Source: Petrolisthes cinctipes
Lineage: Eukaryota; Arthropoda; Malacostraca; Decapoda; Porcellanidae
Direction of reading: 5' to 3'
Length of the DNA: 64,000 nucleotides
Assembly (NCBI GenBank): GCA_033782935.1
Contig: JAWQEG010000077.1
Coordinates: 1,612,501-1,676,500, forward strand
Part shown: piece by piece, positions 23,695-35,304 of the stretch
How positions within the stretch are numbered: the first letter of the stretch is position 1
How the letters are laid out: each line of letters starts with the position of its first letter
Notes under the pieces: model-generated
Databases searched by the model: none
The model's input: only the letters and a program-made list of their open reading frames with translations
Told to the model about the DNA's origin: nothing
Program-made: the position numbers and the translations under genes

Positions 23695-25102
23695 CACCTA
23701 AAATATAGATTTTCAGCATGTTTTGGGCCTGTATTTTGGAAATACATTAACACGGAGTAGGCATGTACAGATCACTTCTGGGACCCAAAAATATCGACTT
23801 TTCTGGTGTTTTGAGTCTGATTTTAAGATATATACGGGTACAGAAGATGCATGCACATATCGACTTTGGGCACCTAAAATATCGATTTTGAGCATGTTTT
23901 GGGCCTGTATTTTGAAAATATTATAACAAGGTGTAGACATGCACCGATCGCTTCTGGGACACAAAAATATCGATTTTTTGGGTGTTTTGAGCCTGAATTT
24001 GAGATATAAACGGGTACAGAAGATGCATGCACATATCGACTTTTTGCACCTAAAATATCGATTTTGAGCATGTTTTGGGTCTGTATCATGAAAACTTTCT
24101 AGCAAGAAGTAAGCATGTACAGATTGCTTCTGGGACCCAAAAATATCGAATTTTCGAGTGTTTTGAACCTGAATTTTGGATATAGACAGGTACAGAAGAT
24201 GCATACACATATTGACTTTGGGCAGCTAAAATATCGATTTACAGCATGTTTTAGGCCTGTATTTTAAAAATACTCTAACACGGAGTATGCATGTACAGAT
24301 GGCTTTTGGGACCCAAAAATGTCGAATATTCGGTTGTTTTGAGTCTGAATTTGAGATATAAACGGGTACAGAAGATACATGCACATATCGACTTTGGGCA
24401 CCCAAAATATCGATTTTGAGCATGATTTGAGCCTGTATTTTTAAAATACTCTAACACGGAGTAGACACGTACAGATCGCTTCTGGGACCCAAATAAATCG
24501 AATTTTCGGTTGTTCTGAGCCTGAATTTGAGATATGAACAGGTACAGAAGATGCATGCACATATCGACTTCGGGCACCTAAAATATCGATTTTGAGCATG
24601 TTTTGGGCCTGTATTTTTAAAATACTTAAACACGGTGTAGACATGTACAGATCGCTTCTGGGACACAAAAATATCGATTTTTTGGGTGTTTTGAGCCTGA
24701 ATTTGAGATATAAACATGTACAGAAGATGCATGCACATATCGACTTTGGGCACCCAAAATATCGATTTTTAGTATGTTTTGGGCGAATAATTTGAAAATA
24801 TTCTAGCACTGAGTAGGCATGTACAGATCGCTTCTGGGAAACAAAAATATCGAATTTTCGGGTGTTTTGAGCCAGAAAATGGGATATAACCGGGTACAGA
24901 GGATACATGCACATATCGACTTTTTGCACCTAAAATATCGATTTTGAGCATGTTTTGGGTCTGTATCTCGAAAAAATTCTAGCAAGGAGTAGGCATGTAC
25001 AGATCGCTTCTGGGATCCAAAATTATCGAATTTTCGGGTGTTTTGAACCGGAATTTGGGATATAGACGGATACAGAAGATGCATGCACATATCGACTTTG
25101 GG
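23695..25102 (+). repeat. Proto-HOR: eight divergent monomers in HOR order
   Basis: Monomers of 176 bp start at 23695, 23871, 24047, 24223, 24399, 24575, 24751 and 24927. Diagnostic sites assign them to M1 (CAGCATG, ACATTAACACGG), M3 (GGTGTAGACATG), M4 (GTATCATG, AAGAAGTAAG), M5 (CAGCTAAAAT, GATGGCTTTTGGG), M6/7 (AAATAAATCG, GTTCTGAG), M8 (CGGTGTAGACATG), M9 (TAGTATG, GGGATATAACC) and M10 (GGGTCTGTATC, AGCAAGGAG). M2 and a second M6/7 monomer are missing, and single-base divergence is higher than within block A. It reads as an ancestral octamer from which the decamer arose. Confidence 0.75.
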
Positions 25103-25806
25103 CACCTAAAATATCGATTTTGAGCATGTTTTGGGCCTGTATTTTGAAAATACTCTAACACGGAGTAGGTATGTACAGATCGCTTCGGGGACCCAAAAAT
25201 ATCGAATTTTCGGGTGTTTTGAGCCTGTATTTGAGATAGAGACGGGTACAGAAGATGCATGCACATTTCGACTTTTAGCACCTAAAATATCAATTTTGAG
25301 CATGTTTTGGGTCTGTATCTTGAAAACATTCTAGCAAGATGTAGGCATGTACAGATTGCTTCTGGGACTCAAAAATATCGAATTTTCGAGTGTTTTGAAC
25401 CTGAATTTGGGATATAGACGGGTACAGAAGATGCATACACATATTGACTTTGGGCACCTAAAATATAGATTTTTAGTATGTTTTGGGCCTGTATTTTGAA
25501 AATACATTAACACGGAGTAGGCAAGTACAGATCGCTTCTGGGACCCAAAAAAATTGAATCTTCGGGTGTTTTGAGCCTGAATTTGAGATATAAACGGATA
25601 CAAAAGATGCATGCACATATCGACTTTGGGCACCTAAAATATCGATTTTGAGCATGTTTTGGGCCTATATTTTGAAAACACTCTAACACGGAGTGTGCAC
25701 GTACAGATCGCTTCTGGGACCCAAAAATATTGAATTTTCGAGTGTTTTGAGCCTGAATTTGAGATATAAACGGGTACAGATGATGCATGCACATATCGAC
25801 TTTGGG
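25103..25806 (+). repeat. Four near-consensus monomers
   Basis: Monomers start at 25103, 25279, 25455 and 25631 and are close to consensus. The second resembles M4/M10 (GGGTCTGTATCTTG, AGCAAGATG) and the third resembles M1 (ACATTAACACGG). They are part of the long duplication with 36,713-37,416. Confidence 0.85.
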
Positions 25807-26688
25807 CACCTAAAATATCGATTTTTAGCATGTTTTGGGCCTGTATTTTAAAAACACTCTAACACGGAGTATGCACGTACAGATCGCTTCTGGGACCCAA
25901 AAATATTGAATTTTCGGGTGTTTTTTGAGCCTGAATTTGAGATATAAACGGGTACAGAAGATGCATGCACATATCGACTTTGGGCACCTAAAATATCGAT
26001 TTTTAGTATATTTTAGGCCTGTATTTAAAAAATACTCTAACACGGAGTAGACATGTACAGATCGCTTTTGGGACCCAAAAATATCGAATTTTCGGGTGTT
26101 TTGAGCCTGAATTTGAGATATAAACGGGTACAGAAGATGCATACACATATCGACTTTTTGCACTTAAAATATCGATTTTGAGCATGTTTTGGGTTTTGTA
26201 TCTTGAAAATACTCAAACACGGTGTAGACATGTACAGATCGCTTCAGGGACACAAAAATATCGATGTTTTGGGTGTTTTGAGCCTGAATTTGAGATATAT
26301 ACGGGTACAGAAGATGCATGCACATATCGACTTTGGCACCCAAAATATCGATTTTTAGTATGTTTTGGGCGTATAATTTGAAAATATTCTAGCACTGAGT
26401 AGACATGTACAGATCGCTTCTGGAACCCAAAAATATCGAATTTTCTGGTGTTATGAACCAGATTTAGGGATATACACGGGTACAGAAGATGCATACACAT
26501 ATTGACTTTGGGCACATAAAATATCGATTTTCAGCATGTTTTGAGCCTGTATTTTAAAAACACTCTAACAAAAAGTATGCACGTACAGATCGCTTATGTG
26601 ACCCGAAAACATTGAATTTTCGGATGTTTTGAGCCTGAATTTGAGATATAAACGGGTACAGAAGATGCATGCACATATCGACTTTTTA

Positions 26689-27215
26689 CATTTAAAATAT
26701 CGATTTTGACAGGTTTTGGGTCTGTATCTTGAAAACATTCTAGCAAGGAGTAGGCATGTACAGATCGCTTCTGGTAACCAAAAATATCGAATTTTCTGGT
26801 GTTTTGAACCTGAATTAGGGATATACACGGGTACAGAAGATGCATACACATATTGACTTTGGGCACATAAAATATCGATTTTTAGCATGTTTTGGGCCTG
26901 TATTTTAAAAACACTCTAACACGGAGTATGCATGTACAGATCGCTTCTGGGACCCAAAAATATTGAATTTTCGGGTGTTTTGAGCCTGAATTTGAGATAT
27001 AAACGGATACAGAAGATGCAAGCACATATCGACTTTGGGCACCTAAAATATCGATTTTTAGTATATTTTAGGCCTGTATTTTAAAAATACTCTAACACGG
27101 AGTAGACATGTACAGATCGCTTTTGATACCCAAAAATATCGAATTTTCGGGTGTTTTGAGTCTGAATTTGAGATATAAACGGGTACAGAAGATGCATGCA
27201 CATATCGACTTTTTA
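26689..27215 (+). repeat. Trimer HOR beta-gamma-delta, copy 1 (527 bp)
   Basis: The three monomers beta (26689), gamma (26864) and delta (27040) are followed directly by a second copy in the same order. 527 bp is three monomers less one base. The same pair recurs at 40,233 and 40,760. Confidence 0.75.
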
Positions 27216-27742
27216 CACTTAAAATATCGATTTTGACAGGTTATGGGTCTGTATCTTGAAAACATGCTAGCAAAGAGTAGGCATGTACAGATCGCTTCTG
27301 GTAACCAAAAATATCGAATTTTCTGGTGTTTTGAACCTGAATTAGGGATATACACGGGTACAGAAGATGCATACACATATTGACTTTGGGCACATAAAAT
27401 ATCGATTTTTAGCATGTTTTGGGCCTGTATTTTAAAAACACTCTAACACGGAGTATGCACGTACAGATCGCTTCTGGAACCCAAAAATATTGAATTTTCG
27501 GGTGTTTTGAGCCTGAATTTGAGATATACACGGGTACAGAAGATGCATGCACATATCGACTTTGGGCACCTAAAATATCGATTTTTAGTATATTTTAGGA
27601 CTGTATTTTAAAAATACTCTAACACGGAGTAGACATGTACAGATCGCTTTTGGGACCCAAAAATATCGAATTATCGGGTGTTTTGAGCCTGAATTTGAGA
27701 TATAAACGGATACAGAAGATGCATGTACATATTGACTTTGGG
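27216..27742 (+). repeat. Trimer HOR beta-gamma-delta, copy 2 (527 bp)
   Basis: Beta (27216), gamma (27391) and delta (27567), with the same TTTGACAGG, CACATAAAAT and TAGTATATTTTAGG markers as copy 1. Confidence 0.75.
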
Positions 27743-28270
27743 CACCTAAAATATCGATTTTGAGCATGTTTTGGGCCTGTATTTTGAAAATACTCTAACA
27801 CGGAGTAGACATGTACAGATCGCTTCTGGGACACAAAAATATCGATTTTTTTGGGTGTTTTGAGCCTGAATTTGAGATATAAACGGGTACAGAAGATGCA
27901 TGCACATATCGACTTTGGACACCTAAAATATCGATTGATAGCATGTTTCAAGCCTGTATTTTAAAAACATTCTAAAATTGAGTAGGCATGTCCAGATTGC
28001 TTAAGGGACCCAAAAATATCGAATTTTCGGAGTTTTGAACCTGAATTTGAGATATAAACGGGTACAGAAGATGCATGCACATATCGACTTTTTGCACCTA
28101 AAATATCGATTTTGAGCATGTTTTGGGTCTGTATATTGAAAACATTCTAGAAAGGAGTAGGCATGTACAGATCGCTTCTGGGACCCAAAAATGCTGAATT
28201 TTCTGGTGTTTTGAACCTGAATTTGGGATATAGACGGGTACAGAAGATGCATACACATATTGACTTTGGG
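27743..28270 (+). repeat. Three linking monomers before the pentamer
   Basis: Monomers start at 27743 (177 bp with a seven-T run), 27920 (M2-like: TCAAGCCTG, CTTAAGGG, CGGAGTTTTG) and 28095 (GGGTCTGTATATTG). The M2-like monomer and those after it are collinear with 44,638 onward. Confidence 0.8.
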
Positions 28271-29151
28271 CACCTAAAATATAGATTTTCAGCATGTTTT
28301 GGGCCTGTATTTTGAAAATACATAAACACGGAGTAGGCATGTACAGATCGCTTCTGGGACCCAAAAATATCGAATTTTCGAGTGTTTTGAGCCTGAATTT
28401 GAGATATAAACGGATTCAGAAGATGCATGCACATATCGACTTTGGGCACCTAAAATATCGATTTTGAGCATGTTTTGGGCCTGTATTTTGAAAATACTCT
28501 AACACGGAGTAGGCATGTACAGATCGCTTCTGGGACACAAAAATATCGATTTTGTGGGTGTTTTGAGCCTGAATTTGAGATATAAACGGGTACAGAAGAT
28601 GCATGCACATATCGACTTTGGGCACCTAAAATATCGATTTTGAGCATCTTTTAGGCCTGTATTTTGAAAATACTCAAACACGGTGTAGACATGTACAGAT
28701 CGCTTCTGGGACACAAAAATATCGATTTTTTGGGTGTTTTGAGCCTGAATTTGAGATATAAACGGGTACAGAAGATGCATGCACATATCGACTTTGGCAC
28801 GCAAAATATCGATTTTTAGTATGTTTTGGGCGTATAATTTGAAAATATTCTAGCACTGAGTAGCCATATACAGATCGCTTCTGGGACCCAAAAATATCGA
28901 ATTTTCGGGTGTTTTGACCCAGAATTTGGGATATAACCGTGTACAGAGTATGCATGCACATATCGACTTTTTGCACCTAAAATATCGATTTTAAGCATGT
29001 TTTGGTTCTGTATCTTGAAAAACATTCTAGCAAGGAGTAGGCATGTACAGATCGCTTTTGGAACCAAAAAAAAAACGAATTTTCTGGTGTTTTGAACCAG
29101 AATTTGGGATATAGACGGGTACAGAAGATTTATAAACATATTGACTTTGGG
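28271..29151 (+). repeat. Pentamer HOR, copy 1 (881 bp)
   Basis: Monomers start at 28271, 28447, 28623, 28798 and 28974. Markers are AATATAGATTTTCAGC with ACATAAACACGG, CGGATTCAGAAG, GATTTTGTGGG with CATCTTTTAGG, GGCACGCAAAAT with GTATAATTTG, and a last monomer with an A10 run. It is followed at once by a second copy. Confidence 0.85.
29065..29074 (+). repeat. A10 homopolymer in a pentamer monomer
   Basis: The usual CCAAAAATATCG is replaced by CC, ten A and CG. The sister monomer near 29,947-29,955 has nine A, and the related monomer near 38,565 reads CCAAAAAATACCG. This is probably a substitution followed by slippage. Confidence 0.8.
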
Positions 29152-30031
29152 CACCTAAAATATAGATTTTCAGCATGTTTTGGGCCTGTATTTTGAAAAT
29201 ACATAAACACGGAGTAGGCATGTACAGATCGCTTCTGGGACCCAAAAATATCGAATTTTCGAGTGTTTTGAGCCTGAATTTGAGATATAAACGGATTCAG
29301 AAGATGCATGCACATATCGACTTTGGGCACCTAAAATATCGATTTTGAGCATGTTTTGGGCCTGTATTTTGAAAATACTCTAACACGGAGAATGCATGTA
29401 CAGATCGCTTCTGGGACACAAAAATATCGATTTTGTGGGTGTTTTGAGCCTGAATTTGAGATATAAACGGGTACAGAAGATGCATGCACATATCGACTTT
29501 GGGCACCTAAAATATCGATTTTGAGCATCTTTTAGGCCTGTATTTTGAAAATACTCTAACACGGTGTAGACATGTACAGATCGCTTCTGGGACACAAAAA
29601 TATCGATTTTTTGGGTGTTTTGAGCCTGAATTTGAGATATAAACGGGTACAGAAGATGCATGCACATATCGACTTTGGCACGCAAAATATCGATTTTTAG
29701 TATGTTTTGGGCGTATAATTTGAAAATATTCTAGCACTGAGTAGCCATATACAGATCGCTTCTGGGACCCAAAAATATCGAATTTTCGGGTGTTTTGACC
29801 CAGAATTTGGGATATAACCGTGTACAGAGTATGCATGCACATATCGACTTTTTGCACCTAAAATATCGATTTTAAGCATGTTTTGGGTCTGTATCTTGAA
29901 AAACATTCTAGCAAGGAGTAGGCATGTACAGATCGCTTTTGGAACCAAAAAAAAACGATTTTTCTGGTGTTTTGAACCAGAATTTGGGATATAGACGGGT
30001 ACAGAAGATTTATAATCATATTGACTTTGGG
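29152..30031 (+). repeat. Pentamer HOR, copy 2 (880 bp)
   Basis: Monomers start at 29152, 29328, 29504, 29679 and 29855. Markers match copy 1 one by one, including the unusual GACCCAGAATTTGGG, CCGTGTACAGAG and the poly-A monomer (A9 here). Confidence 0.85.
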
Positions 30032-31614
30032 CACCTAAAATATAGATTTTCAGCATGTTTTGGGCCTGTATTTTGAAAATACTTTAACACGGAGTAGGCA
30101 TGTACAGATCGCTTCTGGGACACAAAAATATCGATTTTTTGTGTGTTTTGAGCCAGAATTTGAGATATAAACGGATACAGAAGATGCATGCAAATATCGA
30201 CTTTGGGCACCTAAAATATCGATTTTGAGCATGTTTTGGGCCTGAATTTTGAAAATACTCTAATTCGGAGTAGGCATGTACAGATCGCTACAGGGACACA
30301 AAAATATTGACTTTTTGGGTGTTTTGAGACTGAATTTGAGATATAAACGGGTACAAAAGATGCATGCACATATCGACATTGGACACCTAAAATATCGATT
30401 TATAGCATGTTTTAAGCCTGTATTTTAAAAACATTCTAGCACTGAGTAGGCATGTGCAGATTGCTTAAGGGACCCAAAAATATCGAATTTTCGGAGTTTT
30501 GAGCCTGAATTTCAGATATAAACGGGTACAGAAGATGCATGCACATATCGACTTTTTACACTTAAAATATCGATTTTGACAGGTTTTGGGTCTGTATCTT
30601 GAAAACATTCTAGCAAGGAGTAGGCATGTACAGATCGCTTCTGGTAACCAAAAATATCATATTTTCTGGTGTTTTGAACCTGAATTAGGGATATACACGG
30701 GTACAGAAGATGCATACACATATTGACTTTGGGCACATAAAATATCGATTTTTAGCATGTTTTGGGCCTGTATTTTAAAAACACTCTAACACGGAGTATG
30801 CACGTACAGATCGCTTCTGGGACCCAAAAATATTGAATTTTCGGGTGTTTTTTGAGCCTGAATTTGAGATATAAACGGGTACAGAAGATGCATGCACATA
30901 TCGACTTTGGGCACCTAAAATATCGATTTTTAGTATATTTTAGGCCTGTATTTAAAAAATACTCTAACACGGAGTAGACATGTACAGATCGCTTTTGGGA
31001 CCCAAAAATATCGAATTTTCGGGTGTTTTGAGCCTGACTTTGAGATATAAACGGGTACAGAAGATGCATGCACATATCGACTTTTTGCACTTAAAATATC
31101 TATTTTGAGCATGTTTTGGGTTTTGTATCTTGAAAATACTCAAACACGGTGTAGACATGTACAGATCGCTTCAGGGACACAAAAATATCGATTTTTTGGG
31201 TGTTTTGAGCCTGAATTTGAGATATATACGGGTACAGAAGATGCATGCACATATCGACTTTGGCACCCAAAATATCGATTTTTAGTATGTTTTGGGCGTA
31301 TAATTTGAAAATATTCTAGCACTGAGTAGACATGTACAGATCGCTTCTGGAACCCAAAAATATCGAATTTTCTGGTGTTATGAACCAGAATTAGGGATAT
31401 ACACGGGTACAGAAGATGCATACACATATTGACTTTGTGCACCTAAAATATCAACTTTCAGCATGTTTTGGGCCTTCATTTTAAAAACACTCTAACACGG
31501 AGTATGCATGTACAGATCGCTTCTGGGACACAAAAATATCGAATTTTCGGAGTTTTGAGCCAGAATTTGAGATATAAACGAGTACAGAAGATGCATGCAC
31601 ATATCGACTTTTTG
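30032..31614 (+). repeat. Module C, copy C2, with two leading monomers
   Basis: The order is two near-consensus monomers (30032, 30208), an M2-like alpha (30384), beta, gamma, delta, epsilon, zeta and eta. From about 29,585 to 31,500 the stretch is collinear with 38,203-40,118 at offset 8,617-8,618. The one-base step comes from an extra A near 29,900. Confidence 0.75.
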
Positions 31615-32142
31615 CACCTAAAATATCGATTTTGAGCATGTTTTGGGTCTGTATCTTGAAAACTTTCTAGCAAGAAGTAGGCATGTACAGATTGCTTCTG
31701 GGACCCAAAAATATCGAATTTTCGAGTGTTTTGAACCTGAATTTGGGATATAGACGGGTACAGAAGATGCATACACATATTGACTTTGGGCAGCTAAAAT
31801 ATCGATTTACATCATGTTTTAGGCCTGTATTTTGAAAATACTCTAACAAGGAGTATGCATGTACAGATGGCTTTTGGGACCCAAAAATATCGAATATTCG
31901 GGAGTTTTGAGTCTGAATTTGAGATATAAACGGGTACAGAAGATGCATGCACATATCGACTTTGGGCACCCAAAATATCGATTTATAGCATGTTTTGGGC
32001 CTGTATTTTTAAAACACTCTAACACTGAGTAGACACGTACAAATCACTTCTGGGACCCAAATAAATCGAATTTTCGGGTGTTCTGAGCCAGAATTTGAGA
32101 TATGAACGGGTACAGAAGATGCATGCACCTATCGACTTTGGG
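31615..32142 (+). repeat. M4-, M5- and M6/7-like trio left of HOR block B
   Basis: Monomers start at 31615 (M4 type: AACTTTCTAGCAAGAAG, TTCGAGTG), 31791 (M5 type: CAGCTAAAAT, GATGGCTTTTGGG) and 31967 (TTATAGC, CACTGAGTAGACACG, AAATAAATCG, GTTCTGAG). The third combines M6 and M7 markers in one monomer, as expected before M6 and M7 became separate. Confidence 0.7.
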
Positions 32143-32669
32143 CACCAAAAATATCGATTTTGAGCATGTTTTGGGCCTGCATTTTGAAAATACTCTAACA
32201 CGGTGTAGACATGTACAGATCGCTTCTGGAACACAAAAATATAGATTTTTTGGGTGTTTTGAGCCTGAATTTGAGATATAAACGGGTACATAAGATGCAT
32301 GCACATATCGACTTTGGAACCCAAAATATCGATTTTTAGTATGTTTTGGGGGTATAACTTGAAAATATTCTAGCACTGAGTAAGCATGTACAGATCGCTT
32401 CTGGGACCCAAAAATATCGTATTTTTGGGGGTTTTGAGCCAGAATTTGGGATATAACCGGGTACAGAGGATGCATGCACATATCGACTTTTTGCACCTAA
32501 AATATCGATTTTAAGCATGTTTTGGGTCTGTATCTTGAAAACATTCTAGCAAGGAGTAGGTATGTACAGGTCGCTTCTGGAACCCAAAAATATCGAATTT
32601 TCTGGTGTTTTGAACATGAATTTGGGATATAGACGGGTACAGAAGATGCATACACATATTGACTTTGGG
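32143..32669 (+). repeat. HOR block B, partial copy M8-M10
   Basis: M8 allele b (32143), M9 (32318) and M10 (32494) are nearly identical to block A and correspond to 20,533-21,059. They continue into the full copy that follows. Confidence 0.9.
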
Positions 32670-34424
32670 CACCTAAAATATCGATTTTCAGCATTTTTTG
32701 TGCCTTTCTTTTGAAACTACATTAACACGGAGTAGACATGTACAGGTCGCTTCTGGGACACAAAAATATCGATTTTTTGGGTGTTTTGAGCCTGAATTTG
32801 AGATATAAACGGGTACAGAAGATGCATGCACATGACTTTTCACACCTAAAATATCATTTTTGAGCATGTTTTAAGCCTGTATTTTAAAAACATTCTAGCA
32901 CTGAGTAGGCATGTGCAGATCGCTTAAGGGACCCAAAAATATCGAATTTTCGGAGTTTTGAGCCTGAATTTGAGATATAAACGGGTACATAAGATGCATG
33001 CACATATCGACTTTGGGCACATAAAATATCGATTTTGAGCATGTTTTGGGCCTGTATTTTGAAAATACTATAAAACGGTGTAGACATGTACAGATCGCTT
33101 CTGGGACACAAAAATATCGATTTTTTGGGTGTTTTGAGCCTGAATTTGAGATATAAACGGGTACAGAAGATGCATACACATATCGACTTTTTGCACCTAA
33201 AATATCGATTTTGAGCATGTTTTGGGTCTGTATCATGAAAACTTTCTAGCAAGAAGTAGGCATGTACAGATTGCTTCTGGGACTCAAAAATATCGAATTT
33301 TCGAGTGTTTTGAACCTGAATTTGGGATATAGACAGGTACAGAAGATGCATACACATATTGACTTTGGGCAGCTAAAATCTCGATTTACAGCATGTTTTA
33401 GGCCTGTATCTTAAAAATACTCTAACACGGAGTATGCATGTACAGATGGCTTTTGGGACCCAAAAATATCGAATATTCGGGTGTTTTGAGTCTGAATTTG
33501 AGATATAAACGGGTACAGAAGATGCATGCACATATCGACTTTGGGCACCCAAAATATTGATTTTGAGCATGTTTTGAGCCTGTATTTTTAAAATACTCAA
33601 ACACAAAGTAGACACGTACAGATCGTGTCTGGGACACAAATAAATCGAATTTTCGGTTGTTCTGAGCCTGAATTTGAGATATGAACGGGTACAGAAGATG
33701 CATGCACATATCGACTTTGGGCACCCAAAATATCGATTTATAGCATGTTTTGGGCCTGAATTTTTAAAATACTCTAACACTGAGTAGAACCTTACAGATC
33801 GCTTCTGGGACCCAAATAAATCGAATTTTCGGGTGTTCTGAGCCAGAATTTGAGATATGAACGGGTACAGAAGATGCATGCACCTATCGACTTTGGGCAC
33901 CAAAAATATCGATTTTGAGCATGTTTTGGGCCTGCATTTTGAAAATACTCTAACACGGTGTAGACATGTACAGATCGCTTCTGGAACACAAAAATATAGA
34001 TTTTTTGGGTGTTTTGAGCCTGAATTTGAGATATAAACGGGTACATAAGATGCATGCACATATCGACTTTGGAACCCAAAATATCGATTTTTAGTATGTT
34101 TTGGGGGTATAACTTGAAAATATTCTAGCACTGAGTAAGCATGTACAGATCGCTTCTGGGACCCAAAAATATCGTATTTTTGGGGGTTTTGAGCCAGAAT
34201 TTGGGATATAACCGGGTACAGAGGATGCATGCACATATCGACTTTTTGCACCTAAAATATCGATTTTAAGCATGTTTTGGGTCTGTATCTTGAAAACATT
34301 CTAGCAAGGAGTAGGCATGTACAGGTCGCTTCTGGAACCCAAAAATATCGAATTTTCTGGTGTTTTGAACCTGAATTTGGGATATAGACGGGTACAGAAG
34401 ATGCATACACATATTGACTTTGGG
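32670..34424 (+). repeat. HOR block B, one full 1,755-bp decamer
   Basis: This is a complete M1-M10 copy standing about 10 kb from block A. It shares C in M10 (34,371) with copy 13. Private changes are T at 32,701 (M1) and A at 33,176 (M3 end). Confidence 0.92.
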
Positions 34425-35304
34425 CACCTAAAATATCGATTTTCAGCATTTTTTTGGCCTTTCTTTTGAAACTACATTAACACGGAGTAGGCATGTACAG
34501 GTCGCTTCTGGGACACAAAAATATCGATTTTTTGGGTGTTTTGAGCCTGAATTTTAGATATAAACGGGTACAGAAGATGCATGCACATATCGACTTTTTG
34601 CACCTAAAATATCGATTTTGAGCATGTTTTGGGTCTGTATCATGAAAACTTTCTAGCAAGAAGTAGGCATGTACAGATTGCTTCTGGGACTCAAAAATAT
34701 CGAATTTTCGAGTGTTTTGAACCTGAATTTGGGATATAGACAGGTACAGAAGATGCATACACATATTGACTTTGGGCAGCTAAAATCTCGATTTACAGCA
34801 TGTTTTAGGCCTGTATCTTAAAAATACTCTAACACGGAGTATGCATGTACAGATGGCTTTTGGGACCCAAAAATATCGAATATTCGGGTGTTTTGAGTCT
34901 GAATTTGAGATATAAACGGGTACAGAAGATGCATGCACATATCGACTTTGGGCACCCAAAATATTGATTTTGAGCATGTTTTGAGCCTGTATTTTTAAAA
35001 TACTCAAACACAAAGTAGACACGTACAGATCGTGTCTGGGACACAAATAAATCGAATTTTCGGTTCTTCTGAGCCTGAATTTGAGATATGAACGGGTACA
35101 GAAGATGCATGCACATATCGACTTTGGGCACCCAAAATATCGATTTATAGCATGTTTTGGGCCTGAATTTTTAAAATACTCTAACACTGAGTAGAACCTT
35201 ACAGATCGCTTCTGGGACCCAAATAAATCGAATTTTCGGGTGTTCTGAGCCTGAATTTGAGATATGAACGGGTACAGAAGATGCATGCACATATTGACTT
35301 TGGG
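34425..35304 (+). repeat. Truncated HOR copy in block B
   Basis: M1/M3 hybrid, M4, M5, M6 and M7, as at 22,815-23,694. The same hybrid and the same truncation show that the event predates the 5.4-kb duplication. Confidence 0.85.

Larger units (their letters stand above)
20437..25846 (+). repeat. 5.4-kb segmental duplication, left copy
   Basis: This stretch matches 32,047-37,456 at a constant offset of 11,610 bp. It spans the end of HOR copy 12 (from mid-M7), copy 13, the truncated copy, the proto-HOR and four further monomers. Over 22,815-25,846 I noticed only about a dozen base differences. Shared private changes, for example CGGTTCTTCTG at about 23,452 and 35,062, confirm common descent. 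Confidence 0.85.
25807..27742 (+). repeat. Module C, copy C1
   Basis: Monomers start at 25807, 25985, 26161, 26337, 26513, 26689, 26864, 27040, 27216, 27391 and 27567. Named types are epsilon (CACTTAAAAT, GGGTTTTGTATC; 26161), zeta (GGGCGTATAATTTG; 26337), eta (CTTATGTGACCCGAAAAC; 26513), beta (TTTAAAAT, TTTGACAGG; 26689 and 27216), gamma (CACATAAAAT, AAACACTC; 26864 and 27391) and delta (TAGTATATTTTAGG; 25985, 27040 and 27567). Positions 25,825-27,642 are collinear with 39,369-41,186 at offset 13,544. Confidence 0.75.
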
